DNA of 64,000 bases from NCBI GenBank assembly GCA_910579135.1, contig CAJTTM010000003.1:62001-126000 (forward strand), in the 5' to 3' direction. Positions 16,192 through 26,319 of this stretch are shown piece after piece (the stretch's first letter is position 1; every line of letters starts with the position of its first letter). The position numbers were made by a program, and so were the translations under genes. Source of the DNA: an uncultured Erysipelotrichales bacterium. GTDB taxonomy: Bacteria > Bacillota_I > Bacilli_A > Erysipelotrichales > Coprobacillaceae. The notes beneath the pieces were generated by a model. The model searched no databases, was not told the origin of the DNA, and worked only from the letters and a program-made list of their open reading frames with translations.

Positions 16192-17074
16192 GTATATCAC
16201 CCCTTAATTGTTTTAAATATTCTTTATATGAAATAGTTGCACTTTGGTATAAAAACCCATGGACGCTAGTTCCAATGACATATTCCATATAATTTCCATA
16301 TTGTTTTGAAAGAATAGCATCATAGGCTTTTGGAATCTTAACGTTTAAATAATGAAACTGATGTTCTGTTAATTCTTCAAAATATTCTTTCTTATGTTTA
16401 TATTTCGGTCTTCCATATTTAAATGCTAGATTAGAAATATATCCACAACCCCTCCCATTATACTTGGAACATACTTTTTCATAATGAGCATATATATTTT
16501 TATAACCAAATATCTTATATAAGCTTCGACATATCAAATATAATATTTTTGATTTGATTGTGGGATGTTCCTTTCTAAATTTGTGTTTCATTATTTTTTC
16601 TAATACTCTACATCTTATTTTTTGAATACGACATAAAAATTCATTTTTAGGATACTCATCAAAAGGGAAGATATCTATAAATATACCCTGGTTATGATTT
16701 AAATGAATCTCATTTGGTAAAATTGCAGATGTATGACTATTTCTTAATTGTGCATGTCCTCTATAAAGATCATCATTATAGGGTGTTTGAAAAAAGTAAG
16801 GATCTTTAAATTCAATATCTGCGATCTTTAATAGTTTTATATAATCTTCTCTCATCATACCTAAATCAATATCATCATCCCAAGGAATAAAGCCATTATG
16901 CCTAATAGCACCAATAAGAGATCCACTGATAATGAAATACTTAATATTGTACTTATCACATACATTTATAAATTTTCCTAACAAGTCTAATTCAACTTGC
17001 CATATTTCTTTCATTTTTGATGAAACTTGATATCCATCAATAACTTCATCTTCTAAATTTAGTTTATTTCCCAT
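16178..17074 (-). CDS. LicD family phosphotransferase (first copy)
   Basis: A 298-residue LicD-type protein (PF04991, nucleotidyltransferase fold). The core is SGSLIGAIRHNGFIPWDDDID (about residues 49-69), with the metal-binding DDDID, followed by MMREDY. LicD proteins of pneumococcus and Haemophilus attach phosphocholine to glycans, and fukutin relatives transfer ribitol phosphate, so transfer of a phospho-alcohol from a CDP donor to a sugar is expected. It is directly coupled to the cytidylyltransferase that may supply the donor. GGTGAG (17084-17089) precedes the ATG. A second LicD protein is at 20820 with the same core but otherwise diverged. Confidence 0.88.
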   Translation of the reverse strand: MGNKLNLEDEVIDGYQVSSKMKEIWQVELDLLGKFINVCDKYNIKYFIISGSLIGAIRHNGFIPWDDDIDLGMMREDYIKLLKIADIEFKDPYFFQTPYNDDLYRGHAQLRNSHTSAILPNEIHLNHNQGIFIDIFPFDEYPKNEFLCRIQKIRCRVLEKIMKHKFRKEHPTIKSKILYLICRSLYKIFGYKNIYAHYEKVCSKYNGRGCGYISNLAFKYGRPKYKHKKEYFEELTEHQFHYLNVKIPKAYDAILSKQYGNYMEYVIGTSVHGFLYQSATISYKEYLKQLRGDIHEEI

Positions 17075-17117
17075 ATCGACTCACCTTTTCTTAAAAGAAT
17101 ACACATTATAAATGCCC

Positions 17118-18560
17118 TTATGCTTTTTTAAACTTCTTTAAAAGTCCATCTAAAACCTCAAATATAAGTTTATTCTTAGTTATCAATAATAAAATACCAT
17201 ATATTGCACCTCCTGCAACAACTTGAATAAGAGTTGTCGTAAAATGAGTTGGTAAATAATATCCTATAATATAAACTGGAATAAACATGATTATTGAATA
17301 AACGAGATATTTAAATGCGTTTTTAAGAATATATATAAAATTAACGTATTCACTACTCATATAAATATACAACCCTGTAATTGTTCCCTCCGCAAATAGT
17401 GAGGCAATAACAGCACCATACGAATTAAAATAAGGAATTAATATAAGATTTAATATCAAATTAACTACTGATCCCATAATAATAGCTTTGCTGCTTCTTT
17501 TTCTTTGACCACTAGGAGTTAAATATAAACCTCCTAAAATATTACTCATTCCAATAATTAAAATAAGCGGACAATACAATTGTAATAAGCTAATAACCTT
17601 ATCATATCCTGGTCCTAGAAACCAAGGCACAAAAGTACTCGCACAACCAACAATCCCAAAAACTAAAGGAAAAGCTAAAAGATTCATAAAATCATAAGCT
17701 TTATATATTAACCCTCTAATTTTTTGATGTTCTTCTTTTGCAAATAAATAAGCCGTTCGAGCACCTATAACTCCTGAAAGTGAAGTAATTAATGTTAAAA
17801 AGATATGTACAATTTTATTCGTTTGTTCATAATATCCATTTTCATATGAAGAATTCACAATAATTCCTAACATTGTTTTGTCTAATACAGTATATACAGA
17901 AGTCGCAATTGTTGGAATGAAATAAATAAGTGTTTCTTTCATATGATGTTTATACTTTAATGATTTCATATCTACTTTAACTAAGTATCTCTTTACATTG
18001 CTAATTAAAATAACATTCGCAATCAATGTTCCTACAGTTTGAATAAAAATATATATTAATAAATCATCTCTTGATTTTACAAAGATAAATATACTTATAA
18101 CAGTTAATAATTTGACAACAAAATTTCTAATGACTAAAGTTTGAAAGTTTTCTAAAGATTTTAAAAACCAACTACAATCAAATGCAACAGATAGAATAGA
18201 AATACCACAAGCTAGATAAATAAAAATATCATATTGATTCATAATAACAACTATTAAATAAATGATAATACTTAAAAATGTTGTTAGAAATCTTAGTATT
18301 GTAATTTCATAAAATAACTTTGATCTCTTGTATTCATCATCTCTTACTCTAGCACCTTCTCTTACTCCATATGAGTTCGTTCCTAAGGCTGCAAGCAAGG
18401 CAAAATAAGTTGCAATCGAATAGGAAAAACTATAAACCCCTACTCCATCTGCATGTAAAACTCTTGATACATAAGGAGCTGTAATTAAGGGAACAATAAT
18501 AACAAAGACTTCATAAAACAAATTAAATATATAATTTTTCTTTATACTTTTTTGTGCCAT
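17118..18560 (-). CDS. wzx: Polysaccharide flippase (Wzx-like), first copy
   Basis: A 480-residue membrane protein with about 12-14 hydrophobic segments, of the MOP/MATE polysaccharide transporter family. The N terminus NYIFNLFYEVFVIIVPLITAPYVSRVLHADGVGVYSFSYS is the classic Wzx start seen in Firmicutes capsule loci. It should flip lipid-linked repeat units across the membrane. AGGAGAAATT leads into the ATG. A second, longer Wzx-like protein is encoded at 30957 in the other operon, so the locus holds two. The two look only distantly alike, consistent with two different repeat units. Confidence 0.9.
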   Translation of the reverse strand: MAQKSIKKNYIFNLFYEVFVIIVPLITAPYVSRVLHADGVGVYSFSYSIATYFALLAALGTNSYGVREGARVRDDEYKRSKLFYEITILRFLTTFLSIIIYLIVVIMNQYDIFIYLACGISILSVAFDCSWFLKSLENFQTLVIRNFVVKLLTVISIFIFVKSRDDLLIYIFIQTVGTLIANVILISNVKRYLVKVDMKSLKYKHHMKETLIYFIPTIATSVYTVLDKTMLGIIVNSSYENGYYEQTNKIVHIFLTLITSLSGVIGARTAYLFAKEEHQKIRGLIYKAYDFMNLLAFPLVFGIVGCASTFVPWFLGPGYDKVISLLQLYCPLILIIGMSNILGGLYLTPSGQRKRSSKAIIMGSVVNLILNLILIPYFNSYGAVIASLFAEGTITGLYIYMSSEYVNFIYILKNAFKYLVYSIIMFIPVYIIGYYLPTHFTTTLIQVVAGGAIYGILLLITKNKLIFEVLDGLLKKFKKA

Positions 18561-18579
18561 AATTTCTCCTTTCTGTATT

Positions 18580-19659
18580 TTACTTCAAAGTTAGAGCAAT
18601 TGCTTTTTTTGTATAATATCCATTAAGTAGTTTCTCTGATACTTTTTGGGTGTTTTCTAGTAATTCATTATATTCCTTTTCTGTCATTTTATCTAGTTTA
18701 TCTTTAATATCATACAAAGAATCAATAACTATTCCACACTTGTTTTCACAAATAAAATCAGCTAAAGCTGCTTGTTTCCATATAATAACTGGTATCCCTA
18801 AGGATAAATATAAGGATGTCTTATGAGGATTATTAATTTTTAGGTATTCACCATAAACCCCATTACACGTTGTTGCGCTTTCACCATCCCAAACCAAACC
18901 AAAACTCCCCTCCATAGCATAGGGTAATGCATTTGGAGAAAATGATCCATGATATTTTATTTTATCATTAATAACTCCTTCATAATCTACACCATATAAA
19001 TTAAAGTTATAATTATCTGGCAAATGATAAGCATACTTAGCCTTATGAATTCTTAAGTTACCAGCAATAATAATTGGTAAATCTTTTTGATTTTTCTTTA
19101 ATTGTTCTTTCTTTAAATCATCTATTAAATAATCAAATATTTCTAAAGAAATTAATTTGTTTTTGTCTATTCCTAGTGACGAAACAAAGTTTTTCATCTT
19201 CTCATTATGTACTATAATTTTAGAACATATTTTTAACATATTCTCTTCTTCTATTTTCAATCGTAATCTTTGACTTCTAGAAATACTTTGTCTCTTTGCT
19301 GTTCTTAAAAGTTCTAAATCATGGATAATAAGTGATACTTTAATATTTCTATTTTGAATAATTTTAAATAAATGAGATAAAAAAATTGAATGTTCCTTGA
19401 TAGGAAATTGTACTATTAATTCATCTTCTGATTTAAGAAAAGATAATGTCTTTTTCCATATATCATATGTTTCTTTATGAATTAAAACCTTCTTCAATTT
19501 TTTTAAATCTTTTCTATCTTTAATAATTGATGAGATAACAATTGGTCTATAACTTAAAGATTCCAATATCTCTTCTACATCATCTCTAGCCTTAATACCC
19601 GCTGTTTTTTGATCTGTTTTTGCTTTATAAACTTCTTGTATATAATATTTCATATTCAT
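18580..19659 (-). CDS. Probable galactofuranosyltransferase
   Basis: A 359-residue cytoplasmic protein that looks like the 'sugar transferase' or beta-1,6-galactofuranosyltransferase family of lactic acid bacteria. It starts MKYYIQEVYKAK, has SLIIHDLELLR near residue 120, and a GT-B-like C-terminal half with YGVDYEG...KYHGSFSPNALP and SFGLVWDGES, then NPHKTSLYLSLGIPVIIWK. The substrate is supported by glf in the same operon, which makes UDP-galactofuranose. The pairing is inference; another nucleotide sugar is possible. ATG 19659 overlaps the stop of the upstream gene by 4 nt (ATGA). Confidence 0.7.
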   Translation of the reverse strand: MNMKYYIQEVYKAKTDQKTAGIKARDDVEEILESLSYRPIVISSIIKDRKDLKKLKKVLIHKETYDIWKKTLSFLKSEDELIVQFPIKEHSIFLSHLFKIIQNRNIKVSLIIHDLELLRTAKRQSISRSQRLRLKIEEENMLKICSKIIVHNEKMKNFVSSLGIDKNKLISLEIFDYLIDDLKKEQLKKNQKDLPIIIAGNLRIHKAKYAYHLPDNYNFNLYGVDYEGVINDKIKYHGSFSPNALPYAMEGSFGLVWDGESATTCNGVYGEYLKINNPHKTSLYLSLGIPVIIWKQAALADFICENKCGIVIDSLYDIKDKLDKMTEKEYNELLENTQKVSEKLLNGYYTKKAIALTLK

Positions 19660-20816
19660 ACCTCATATATTTTTTCTCTAATTAATTCTGCAATATCCAT
19701 AGAAGAGTGTGAAGAAACAATCAGTCCTACTTCTTTAAAAAAGGACTCTAAATCTTTCTTATATTTTTCCATATCAATATTTAATATATTATTTATTAAA
19801 TCATGCTCATTATCCGCAAAAGGAAAAGGTAATTTTCTTAAATCAAAATATAATCCTCTCTGTTCTATATATTGATGATAATCAGGAGCATATAAAAAGC
19901 CTGGTTTATATTCTAAAGCAAAATCAAAGATTCCACTAGAATAATCTGTAATATATAAATCACTAGCCAATGTTAGTTCTTGCATATCATCGTAATAGGT
20001 TACATTTACGACTTGTTTATCGTACTTTAAATTCTTTGAATAATCCATCATTAATGGGTGCAACTTGATAAATACAATCCATTCTTTATTTGTTTTTTTT
20101 CTTAAGATATCAATTATTTTATGAAAATCAATATCTAAAAAATGATAATCATTATTGTTTCTAAAGGTAGGAGCATATAAAGCAATAGATACATTTTCAT
20201 CTATAGAAAAAGTATCCTTAACCTTTTTTTGTTCATAATGATGTTCTTTATAAAATATATCATTCTTAGGATATCCACACTCCAGTATTTCACCTTGATA
20301 CCAAAATGCTCTTTTATAAATATCAGTAAGCCATTTTGCATTTGAAATCAACAAATCTATCATGGAAGAATTATGTTGAGATTGTTTAACTTGAGAAAAT
20401 AAAAGTTTATCTCTTACATCTCCCTCTACCTTCTTGAATCCTAATCCTCCATGCCATGTATTAATATAATATTGATTCTTTCTTTTTTTTATCCAAACAG
20501 GCTTTGTATGACTATCTACCCAGACTTTTGCAGTAGAAAGTTCTTTTACCATCTTTAATGATGGCCATTCTATAACTTTTACATAATCTGGTGTTTCAAA
20601 TTGATATCCTTTATGCTTTAACCATATAATTTGAATATGAGGATCTAATTCATGTAAAGCCATTGATATATATTTAGGGTTATCACCATATTTTTTTCCA
20701 CTAAAATTTGAAAATATGACTTTCTTTTCTATAGGATATAAACGATATAATGCAAAAAGTGGAAAACCTACAATATTTTTTATATAGTGTTTAATTCTAT
20801 CTTTCACACTTATCAT
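19656..20816 (-). CDS. CDP-glycerol glycerophosphotransferase family protein (TagF-like)
   Basis: A 386-residue GT-B protein of the Glyphos_transf family (PF04464), which moves glycerol or ribitol phosphate from a CDP donor to a glycan. Family motifs are YYINTWHGGLGFKKVEGD (about 120-137, with the conserved THG-like turn), SIALYAPTFRNN, FIKLHP (catalytic-type His) and LYITDYSSGIFDFAL. Bacillus TagF is longer because of an N-terminal part; 386 residues is usual for capsule-locus members. With the TagD-like enzyme at 15763 it forms a donor-transferase pair and implies glycerol-phosphate (or similar) substitution of the polymer. Three nucleotides separate it from the LicD gene upstream. Confidence 0.87.
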   Translation of the reverse strand: MISVKDRIKHYIKNIVGFPLFALYRLYPIEKKVIFSNFSGKKYGDNPKYISMALHELDPHIQIIWLKHKGYQFETPDYVKVIEWPSLKMVKELSTAKVWVDSHTKPVWIKKRKNQYYINTWHGGLGFKKVEGDVRDKLLFSQVKQSQHNSSMIDLLISNAKWLTDIYKRAFWYQGEILECGYPKNDIFYKEHHYEQKKVKDTFSIDENVSIALYAPTFRNNNDYHFLDIDFHKIIDILRKKTNKEWIVFIKLHPLMMDYSKNLKYDKQVVNVTYYDDMQELTLASDLYITDYSSGIFDFALEYKPGFLYAPDYHQYIEQRGLYFDLRKLPFPFADNEHDLINNILNIDMEKYKKDLESFFKEVGLIVSSHSSMDIAELIREKIYEV

Positions 20817-20819
20817 CTC

Positions 20820-21713
20820 CTATATTTTCATTTTTAATAAAGCATGTTTTTCGTGCTCTTTAGGTATTTTCATATAATCACCATATAATTTCTTGAGATA
20901 ATAATCATAATCATATGGGATTTTCCAATCTCTACCACAGAAATTTTCTCTTCTTGTTTTATAAAATTTATCTCTTTCATATAATTCTCCAAAAAAATGT
21001 TTTCTACCTGTAGGAACAACAACATATTTTGAATGATTATTCTTACATATTGAATTCCATTTATCATAAAATATAGTCCATCTTCTTAGAGAAAAGAAAG
21101 AAAATATCATTCCAATACTTATCTTTCTTTGAAAAATTTTTCTTTCATTAGGTAAATCTTTTACAAGCTCATTGAAATAATCTTTATACTGATAAAACTT
21201 TCTACATGAAACAATTAATCCCAAAGCTAAGCTTCCAATTCCATGGATTTTTCTCAAAACAACATTATCAAAGGTATTTTCCATAATAACAATATCTATT
21301 GGTAATCCACATTCCTTTTCTGAATAATCATTAACCGACATATAGATTGTATCTTTTAAACGAATTTGATTTGATGGAAGACAATGCATATCATCACTAT
21401 ATGCATTATGAATCCAATATTTATATCCAAATTTATTTTTAAAACAACTCATAAATTTTGAATAGTCTTCTCTTGATATATCAATATCAATATCATCATC
21501 CCATGGAATAAACCCTTGATGGCGTACTGCCCCTAAAGCACTTCCTCCTGTCAAATGATAAACACAGTTTTCTTCCTCTAGAACACCTATAATATCATCA
21601 GCCATAGATAAGAGTTGTTCCTGTACCTTTTTTAATTCCGCATCATTTAACTGTATTAAATTTTTATTTTTATGACATAACATTTTAAATATATCAGTTG
21701 TGGATAATGACAT
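20820..21713 (-). CDS. LicD family phosphotransferase (second copy)
   Basis: A 297-residue LicD-type protein with the core GGSALGAVRHQGFIPWDDDID (about 57-77) followed by ISREDY. Downstream residues such as VPTGRKHFFGELYERDKFY and the C-terminal DYDYYLKKLYGDYM match the family's common ending. As for the copy at 16178, it should transfer a phospho-alcohol to a sugar. Two LicD genes often act on two different residues, as in pneumococcal phosphocholine addition. No choline kinase, choline transporter or LicC-like gene is visible, so choline is not supported by this window. Confidence 0.88.
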   Translation of the reverse strand: MSLSTTDIFKMLCHKNKNLIQLNDAELKKVQEQLLSMADDIIGVLEEENCVYHLTGGSALGAVRHQGFIPWDDDIDIDISREDYSKFMSCFKNKFGYKYWIHNAYSDDMHCLPSNQIRLKDTIYMSVNDYSEKECGLPIDIVIMENTFDNVVLRKIHGIGSLALGLIVSCRKFYQYKDYFNELVKDLPNERKIFQRKISIGMIFSFFSLRRWTIFYDKWNSICKNNHSKYVVVPTGRKHFFGELYERDKFYKTRRENFCGRDWKIPYDYDYYLKKLYGDYMKIPKEHEKHALLKMKI

Positions 21714-21802
21714 TCTTATTCCTCGCTTTTTAGATTAACACTTTATAACTTTATCTTTCTTTATTACAAATGTCAATTAAAATATACTATAAGCAGGTAT
21801 AT

Positions 21803-23902
21803 TTATTTTTTGTATTTAGTAGATTTTAATTTGAATTTTTTCTTATTTGTTACATTTGCTTTTTTCTTGCTTTGAATCGTATTCTGTTTCCCAGAACCAG
21901 ATGTATTACCATTAATAGAAATATCAAATTTCTTATTTTTTAATGAAACATTATTATTTAAAACAATTTTTGAACTCTTTCCAATAGAAATACCATTCTG
22001 ATTACTTTTTGAAATCTTATTTTTATTAATGTTTAAATTTTTTGAAGACATAACCAAAATCCCATGTGCTTTGCTACTACTAACACTATTAGATAATAAA
22101 TTAATATATGATGATTTTTGTATCTGTATTCCATGTCCTTTTGAACTTGTTATTTTATTTCCACTTATAACACTAATTTTTTTCTTGCTACCTGTTCTAT
22201 TTAAAATCATAATCCCATTTGACTTTGATTGTGAACATGTATTATTTTTGATATTACCATTAGATGAATTAAAATTAATTGCTATTTTTGTACTATTTTT
22301 TATTGTATTTGAAGTTACATTAGCAGATGCATGATCCACTTGAATTCCATTCTTTTTAGCCTTATCAATAGTATTACTTTGAATATTAGAAACACTTGAT
22401 TGTTTATAAACTCCTATTCCATAAGCACCAGGACTTGTTATTTTATTGCTTTTAATATTAGTTATTTTTGATTTTCCTTGTATTTCAATACCACATTTTT
22501 TAGGTGAAGATAGAGTATTCTTATAAATATTCATTACTTTAGCCTGTTTTAAAATATTAATACAATTAGCAGAAATAGAACTCAACTTGTTAGAATTAAT
22601 GTTTTTTACGCTTCCACCATAAATATTTATACCATTTGTTGCTTTTTTTATTGTGTTGTTTTCAATACTTACAGTTGAAGAATTTGAACTCACACCATAT
22701 AAGCGACTATTTGATATACTATTTGATTTTATTGTTGCTTTCGATTTTTGAATTTGTATTCCATATTCTCCAGCTTTATTAATATTATTCTTTGAAATGG
22801 TTAAATTCGCATTATTAAGAGCAAATATCCCGTGTGCTGCACTTTGGCTAAAATTATTTCCCTCTATTGTTAATGTTGATTGACTAACATATAGACCGTA
22901 TGAAGAAAAACTATCATTTTTTACCTGTTTAGGATTTGCCTTATAGTTAAATTGATTGTTAGTTACCTTTCCGCTACTTGATACAATTCTAGCTAGCTGA
23001 GAAGAATTATTAATCTTATTACCACTAATATTAACATTCTTATATGTTGAAATATTCATTGCTCCATAAATCACATTATTAAATGTATTATTTTTAATTG
23101 TAATGTTTTCTCCTTTTTTACCAGCCCCATTGAAATCATAATGTGATCCTAATGCAACTTTTAAGTTTGTGAATGTATTATTTTGAACTAAAACATTTTT
23201 ACAAACTGTTTTATCTATTGGAAATGCATTAGGTTCAGATTTACTAAATATTGCATCTATATGCAAAGCCTCCATTGTATGTTTTGATTGTTCTTTATCA
23301 ACTTTATCATTCAATTCATCTGTATAATATTTTTTTTCTGGATCACTACCAGTGTAATCTATAGCATTCAAAAATTGATTGTTATAAACCTGAATTCCAT
23401 CAACACCAGCAAACACTACCATATGTCTATCACAAAAGTTCTTGACTGTAGTATTTCTCAAAGTAACATTTTTAGCATGGTTAAAACGCATTAAATGAGA
23501 TAAGTTTGTTGTATTCTTTACATTACCGTCCCAAGTCCCACCTTCTACAATAATATTTTGTGATTGCTCATAACCATCTTCATTATTGCTAGTATCACTC
23601 ATTAACATTATTTTTTTATCGTTTTTACGAGCAATAACAGCATTTTTATCTAGTGATAATTTAGTATTTGAATATATAGATAATACCTCACTAATATAAT
23701 ATTTTCCTGCTGACAGTTTAACAGTGATGCTAGAACCCTCTTTGGCCTTATTCAAAGCCTGTTGAATCACTTTTGTATCATCCCCACTATTAGTAGGAGA
23801 AACAGTTATAATTTCTTCTGCCTTTACACTACTAAAAACAAATAGACTTAACATTGTAATAATAGTTAAACAACTACACATCCACTTAAAATGCTTATAC
23901 AT
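21803..23902 (-). CDS. Secreted right-handed parallel beta-helix protein (polysaccharide-active?)
   Basis: A 699-residue exported protein. The signal peptide ends VKA (about residue 28). Next is a pectate-lyase-3-like opening (SPTNSGDDTKVIQQALNKAK), then a conserved block with LMRFNHAKN, CDRHMVVFAGVDG and DKEQSKHTMEALHID, and about 400 residues of PbH1-type coils rich in Asn ladders (NNTF, GNKI, SNTI) ending in a Lys-rich tail. The fold is that of polysaccharide lyases, hydrolases and C5-epimerases. It is encoded inside the polysaccharide operon, between glf and licD, so the operon's own polymer is the likely substrate. A paralogue at 54241 shares the conserved block. The catalytic activity is unknown; the His/Met/Glu-rich block is the candidate site. 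Confidence 0.82.
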   Translation of the reverse strand: MYKHFKWMCSCLTIITMLSLFVFSSVKAEEIITVSPTNSGDDTKVIQQALNKAKEGSSITVKLSAGKYYISEVLSIYSNTKLSLDKNAVIARKNDKKIMLMSDTSNNEDGYEQSQNIIVEGGTWDGNVKNTTNLSHLMRFNHAKNVTLRNTTVKNFCDRHMVVFAGVDGIQVYNNQFLNAIDYTGSDPEKKYYTDELNDKVDKEQSKHTMEALHIDAIFSKSEPNAFPIDKTVCKNVLVQNNTFTNLKVALGSHYDFNGAGKKGENITIKNNTFNNVIYGAMNISTYKNVNISGNKINNSSQLARIVSSSGKVTNNQFNYKANPKQVKNDSFSSYGLYVSQSTLTIEGNNFSQSAAHGIFALNNANLTISKNNINKAGEYGIQIQKSKATIKSNSISNSRLYGVSSNSSTVSIENNTIKKATNGINIYGGSVKNINSNKLSSISANCINILKQAKVMNIYKNTLSSPKKCGIEIQGKSKITNIKSNKITSPGAYGIGVYKQSSVSNIQSNTIDKAKKNGIQVDHASANVTSNTIKNSTKIAINFNSSNGNIKNNTCSQSKSNGIMILNRTGSKKKISVISGNKITSSKGHGIQIQKSSYINLLSNSVSSSKAHGILVMSSKNLNINKNKISKSNQNGISIGKSSKIVLNNNVSLKNKKFDISINGNTSGSGKQNTIQSKKKANVTNKKKFKLKSTKYKK

Positions 23903-23913
23903 AAAATTTCCTC

Positions 23914-25014
23914 CTATTTCAATTCTTCTTTAACACATTTTAATGCTTCTGCAATCACATTATGCATATCAAAATATTTATACATTCCTAATCTTCCACC
24001 AAAAATAATTTTTTTCTCTTTATTTGCTAATGCTTTATATTTTGAATATAATTGATTATTCTTCTCATCATTTAATGGATAATAAGGCTCATCACCTTTA
24101 TTCCACTTTGCTGGATATTCTCTTGTAATAATTGTTTTTTCTTGGGTTCCATATTCAAAATGTTTATGTTCAATAATTCTTGTATATGGAATTTCATATT
24201 CATTATAATTCACAACTGCATTCCCTTGATAATTCTCAATATCTAATAATTCTGTTTCAAAATTTAAACTTCTATATTCTAAAGTTCCAAACTTATAATC
24301 ATAATATTGATCAATCATACCTGTAAATACAATCTTATCTGACACTTCTTCTAATTGTTGACGATATTCAAAGAAATCACAATTGAGTCTAACATCAATT
24401 CCTTTTAACATCTTTTCAATAATCTGAGTATAGCCACCAATAGGAATACCTTGATATAAATCATTAAAATAATTATTATCGTAAGTAAATCTTACTGGCA
24501 ATCTTTTGATAATAAAAGTTGGAAGTTCTGTACATGGTCTTCCCCATTGTTTTCCAGTATAACCTTTTACAAGCTTTTCATATATATCTTTTCCAACCAT
24601 TGATATAGCTTGTTCTTCTAAATTTTGAGGTTCTGTTATACCAGCCTCTTTGATTTGTTCTTCTATTTTTGCTTTTGCTTCACTAGGTGTAATAACACCC
24701 CATATTTTATTAAAAGTATTCATATTAAATGGCATGTTATAGATTTCATCTTTATACTTTGCGATTGGAGAATTCGTATATCTATTAAACTCTGCGAACT
24801 GTTGTATATAATCCCATACTTCTTTATTAGAAGTATGAAAAATATGAGCACCGTATTTATGTACATTAATTCCTTCTACTTCTTCAGTGTAAATATTACC
24901 ACCTACATGATTTCTTTTATCAATGACCAAACACTTTTTACCTCTCTTATTCGCTTCGTAAGCAAATATAGATCCAAACAACCCAGATCCTACTATTAAA
25001 TAATCATATTTCAT
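23914..25014 (-). CDS. glf: UDP-galactopyranose mutase
   Basis: A 366-residue flavoenzyme that converts UDP-galactopyranose to UDP-galactofuranose. The FAD site is DYLIVGSGLFGSIFAYEA (residues 3-20) with VIDKRNHVGGN, then the family's YGAHIFHTSNKEVWDYI, GKDIYEKLVKGYTGKQWG and RITREYP-type segments; GGRLGMYKYFDMHNVI near the end is the conserved closing motif. Length equals the bacterial family. It supplies galactofuranose for the transferase at 18580. Only 9-12 nt separate it from its neighbours, so it belongs firmly in the left operon. Confidence 0.95.
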   Translation of the reverse strand: MKYDYLIVGSGLFGSIFAYEANKRGKKCLVIDKRNHVGGNIYTEEVEGINVHKYGAHIFHTSNKEVWDYIQQFAEFNRYTNSPIAKYKDEIYNMPFNMNTFNKIWGVITPSEAKAKIEEQIKEAGITEPQNLEEQAISMVGKDIYEKLVKGYTGKQWGRPCTELPTFIIKRLPVRFTYDNNYFNDLYQGIPIGGYTQIIEKMLKGIDVRLNCDFFEYRQQLEEVSDKIVFTGMIDQYYDYKFGTLEYRSLNFETELLDIENYQGNAVVNYNEYEIPYTRIIEHKHFEYGTQEKTIITREYPAKWNKGDEPYYPLNDEKNNQLYSKYKALANKEKKIIFGGRLGMYKYFDMHNVIAEALKCVKEELK

Positions 25015-25023
25015 TTTATTTCC

Positions 25024-26301
25024 TCACCTTCTATAAATATGTTCTAATTGTAATGATTTGTCTTTTAAGATATCTATTATTGTTGGAAAAATAATAAATA
25101 TAAGAGGACAAGCTCTAAACGCTAATAATACAGGATTAATTAATGCAAAAATCAAATATATAAAACATAAACTTATTTGCATATACTTATGCTTTGTATA
25201 TAAATAAACTAAGCATATAAATATAAGTATGATAAAACATATTAAGACTATCAAACCATGGTTAAAAATCATTTTCATATAAGAATTATCAACATAATTT
25301 GATTTAACCTTACCAAACTTGGATACATCCTGTGCACCATGTCCTATAAAGATTATATTTTTACCAAACAATGGTAATCCATGGTCTAATATCGCTCTAC
25401 ATGTTTGAGCCATACGATTAGAAAGAATCGTATTTAAATCCCATATAAAACGTCCTCCCAATTGATAAATCCAAGCAAGTAAAAAACTTCCAACAGGAAA
25501 TAATGGAAAAAGAGCTATTCCTACTTTTTCTATTTTTATTATATATTTTTTTAATCTTGAAAGTATATTTAATTTATTGAAAACACATAACAAAATAACA
25601 AATTCTCCAATCATTAATTGAGTTCGTGAATCTGTTAAAAAATAAGATAAAATATATAATAATTGAGTTATAAATAATTCAAAGAAACGAACACTTAATT
25701 TCTTTTTGTATAAATAAAGCATTGTAAAGCCTAATAAATATGTTGAAAAATTGGTTGGATATCCATATCCTAATGAATTTCTGACAAAACCATCTTCTCT
25801 CACATTTACAAAATTAGAGATAATTCCAAAAGAACATGAAAAAGTAATAAATATCATCATAATCAATTGATAATAACATGTTATATCACACATATCATCA
25901 AAAGAGATAGTGGATGCGGATATAAGAATCAGAAGAATATCAATTAAACTTTTAGATCTTGTCACTAGAAAATTAATTGCAGTACTTATAAACAGAATAG
26001 CTAGTACACAAATAATTATTTTTCTAAACAAATCTAAAGATTTAAACTTTGTTATAGAAAAATTCTTATATTGCAATAAGAAAATACAAATAATTCTTAA
26101 AGCTAAAAACATTCTAGCAAAGTTTTTTAAAAGACGGCTTATTTTAGCGGTTAATGCATAATCTGTTGAATATGTGCTACCATCTAATGTGATTGCTAAA
26201 AAATATATAAAGAATAGTATATAGAAAAATTTATTTGAATTGATTATCTTTAGTATATCATATAATGTAGAGTTATTTTTTATTCTTTCTAAAATATTCA
26301 A
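25024..26301 (-). CDS. Wzy-like polysaccharide polymerase (tandem copy 1)
   Basis: A 425-residue membrane protein with about 11-12 hydrophobic segments and one larger loop, like O-antigen/capsule polymerases. The diagnostic-looking stretch is VREDGFVRNSLGYGYPTNFS, a feature of Firmicutes Wzy proteins, followed by SYFLTDSRTQLMIGEF and a loop with LDHGLPLFGKNI. It is a clear paralogue of the next gene upstream (26320), matching in order and spacing of these motifs. It should link flipped repeat units into a chain. Wzy proteins are poorly conserved, so the call rests on topology, motif and context. Confidence 0.8.
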   Translation of the reverse strand: MNILERIKNNSTLYDILKIINSNKFFYILFFIYFLAITLDGSTYSTDYALTAKISRLLKNFARMFLALRIICIFLLQYKNFSITKFKSLDLFRKIIICVLAILFISTAINFLVTRSKSLIDILLILISASTISFDDMCDITCYYQLIMMIFITFSCSFGIISNFVNVREDGFVRNSLGYGYPTNFSTYLLGFTMLYLYKKKLSVRFFELFITQLLYILSYFLTDSRTQLMIGEFVILLCVFNKLNILSRLKKYIIKIEKVGIALFPLFPVGSFLLAWIYQLGGRFIWDLNTILSNRMAQTCRAILDHGLPLFGKNIIFIGHGAQDVSKFGKVKSNYVDNSYMKMIFNHGLIVLICFIILIFICLVYLYTKHKYMQISLCFIYLIFALINPVLLAFRACPLIFIIFPTIIDILKDKSLQLEHIYRR

Positions 26302-26319
26302 AGTTATTCCTCCTTCCTA

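Noticed and set aside
16178..21713. Phosphocholine decoration operon (lic-type)
   Set aside because: The LicD proteins alone do not show it; no choline kinase, uptake gene or LicC is visible, and a CDP-glycerol-type transferase is present.
21803..23902. Open frames on the plus strand inside the beta-helix gene
   Set aside because: They are antisense shadows of the repetitive Asn/Ile coils and lack ribosome binding sites.
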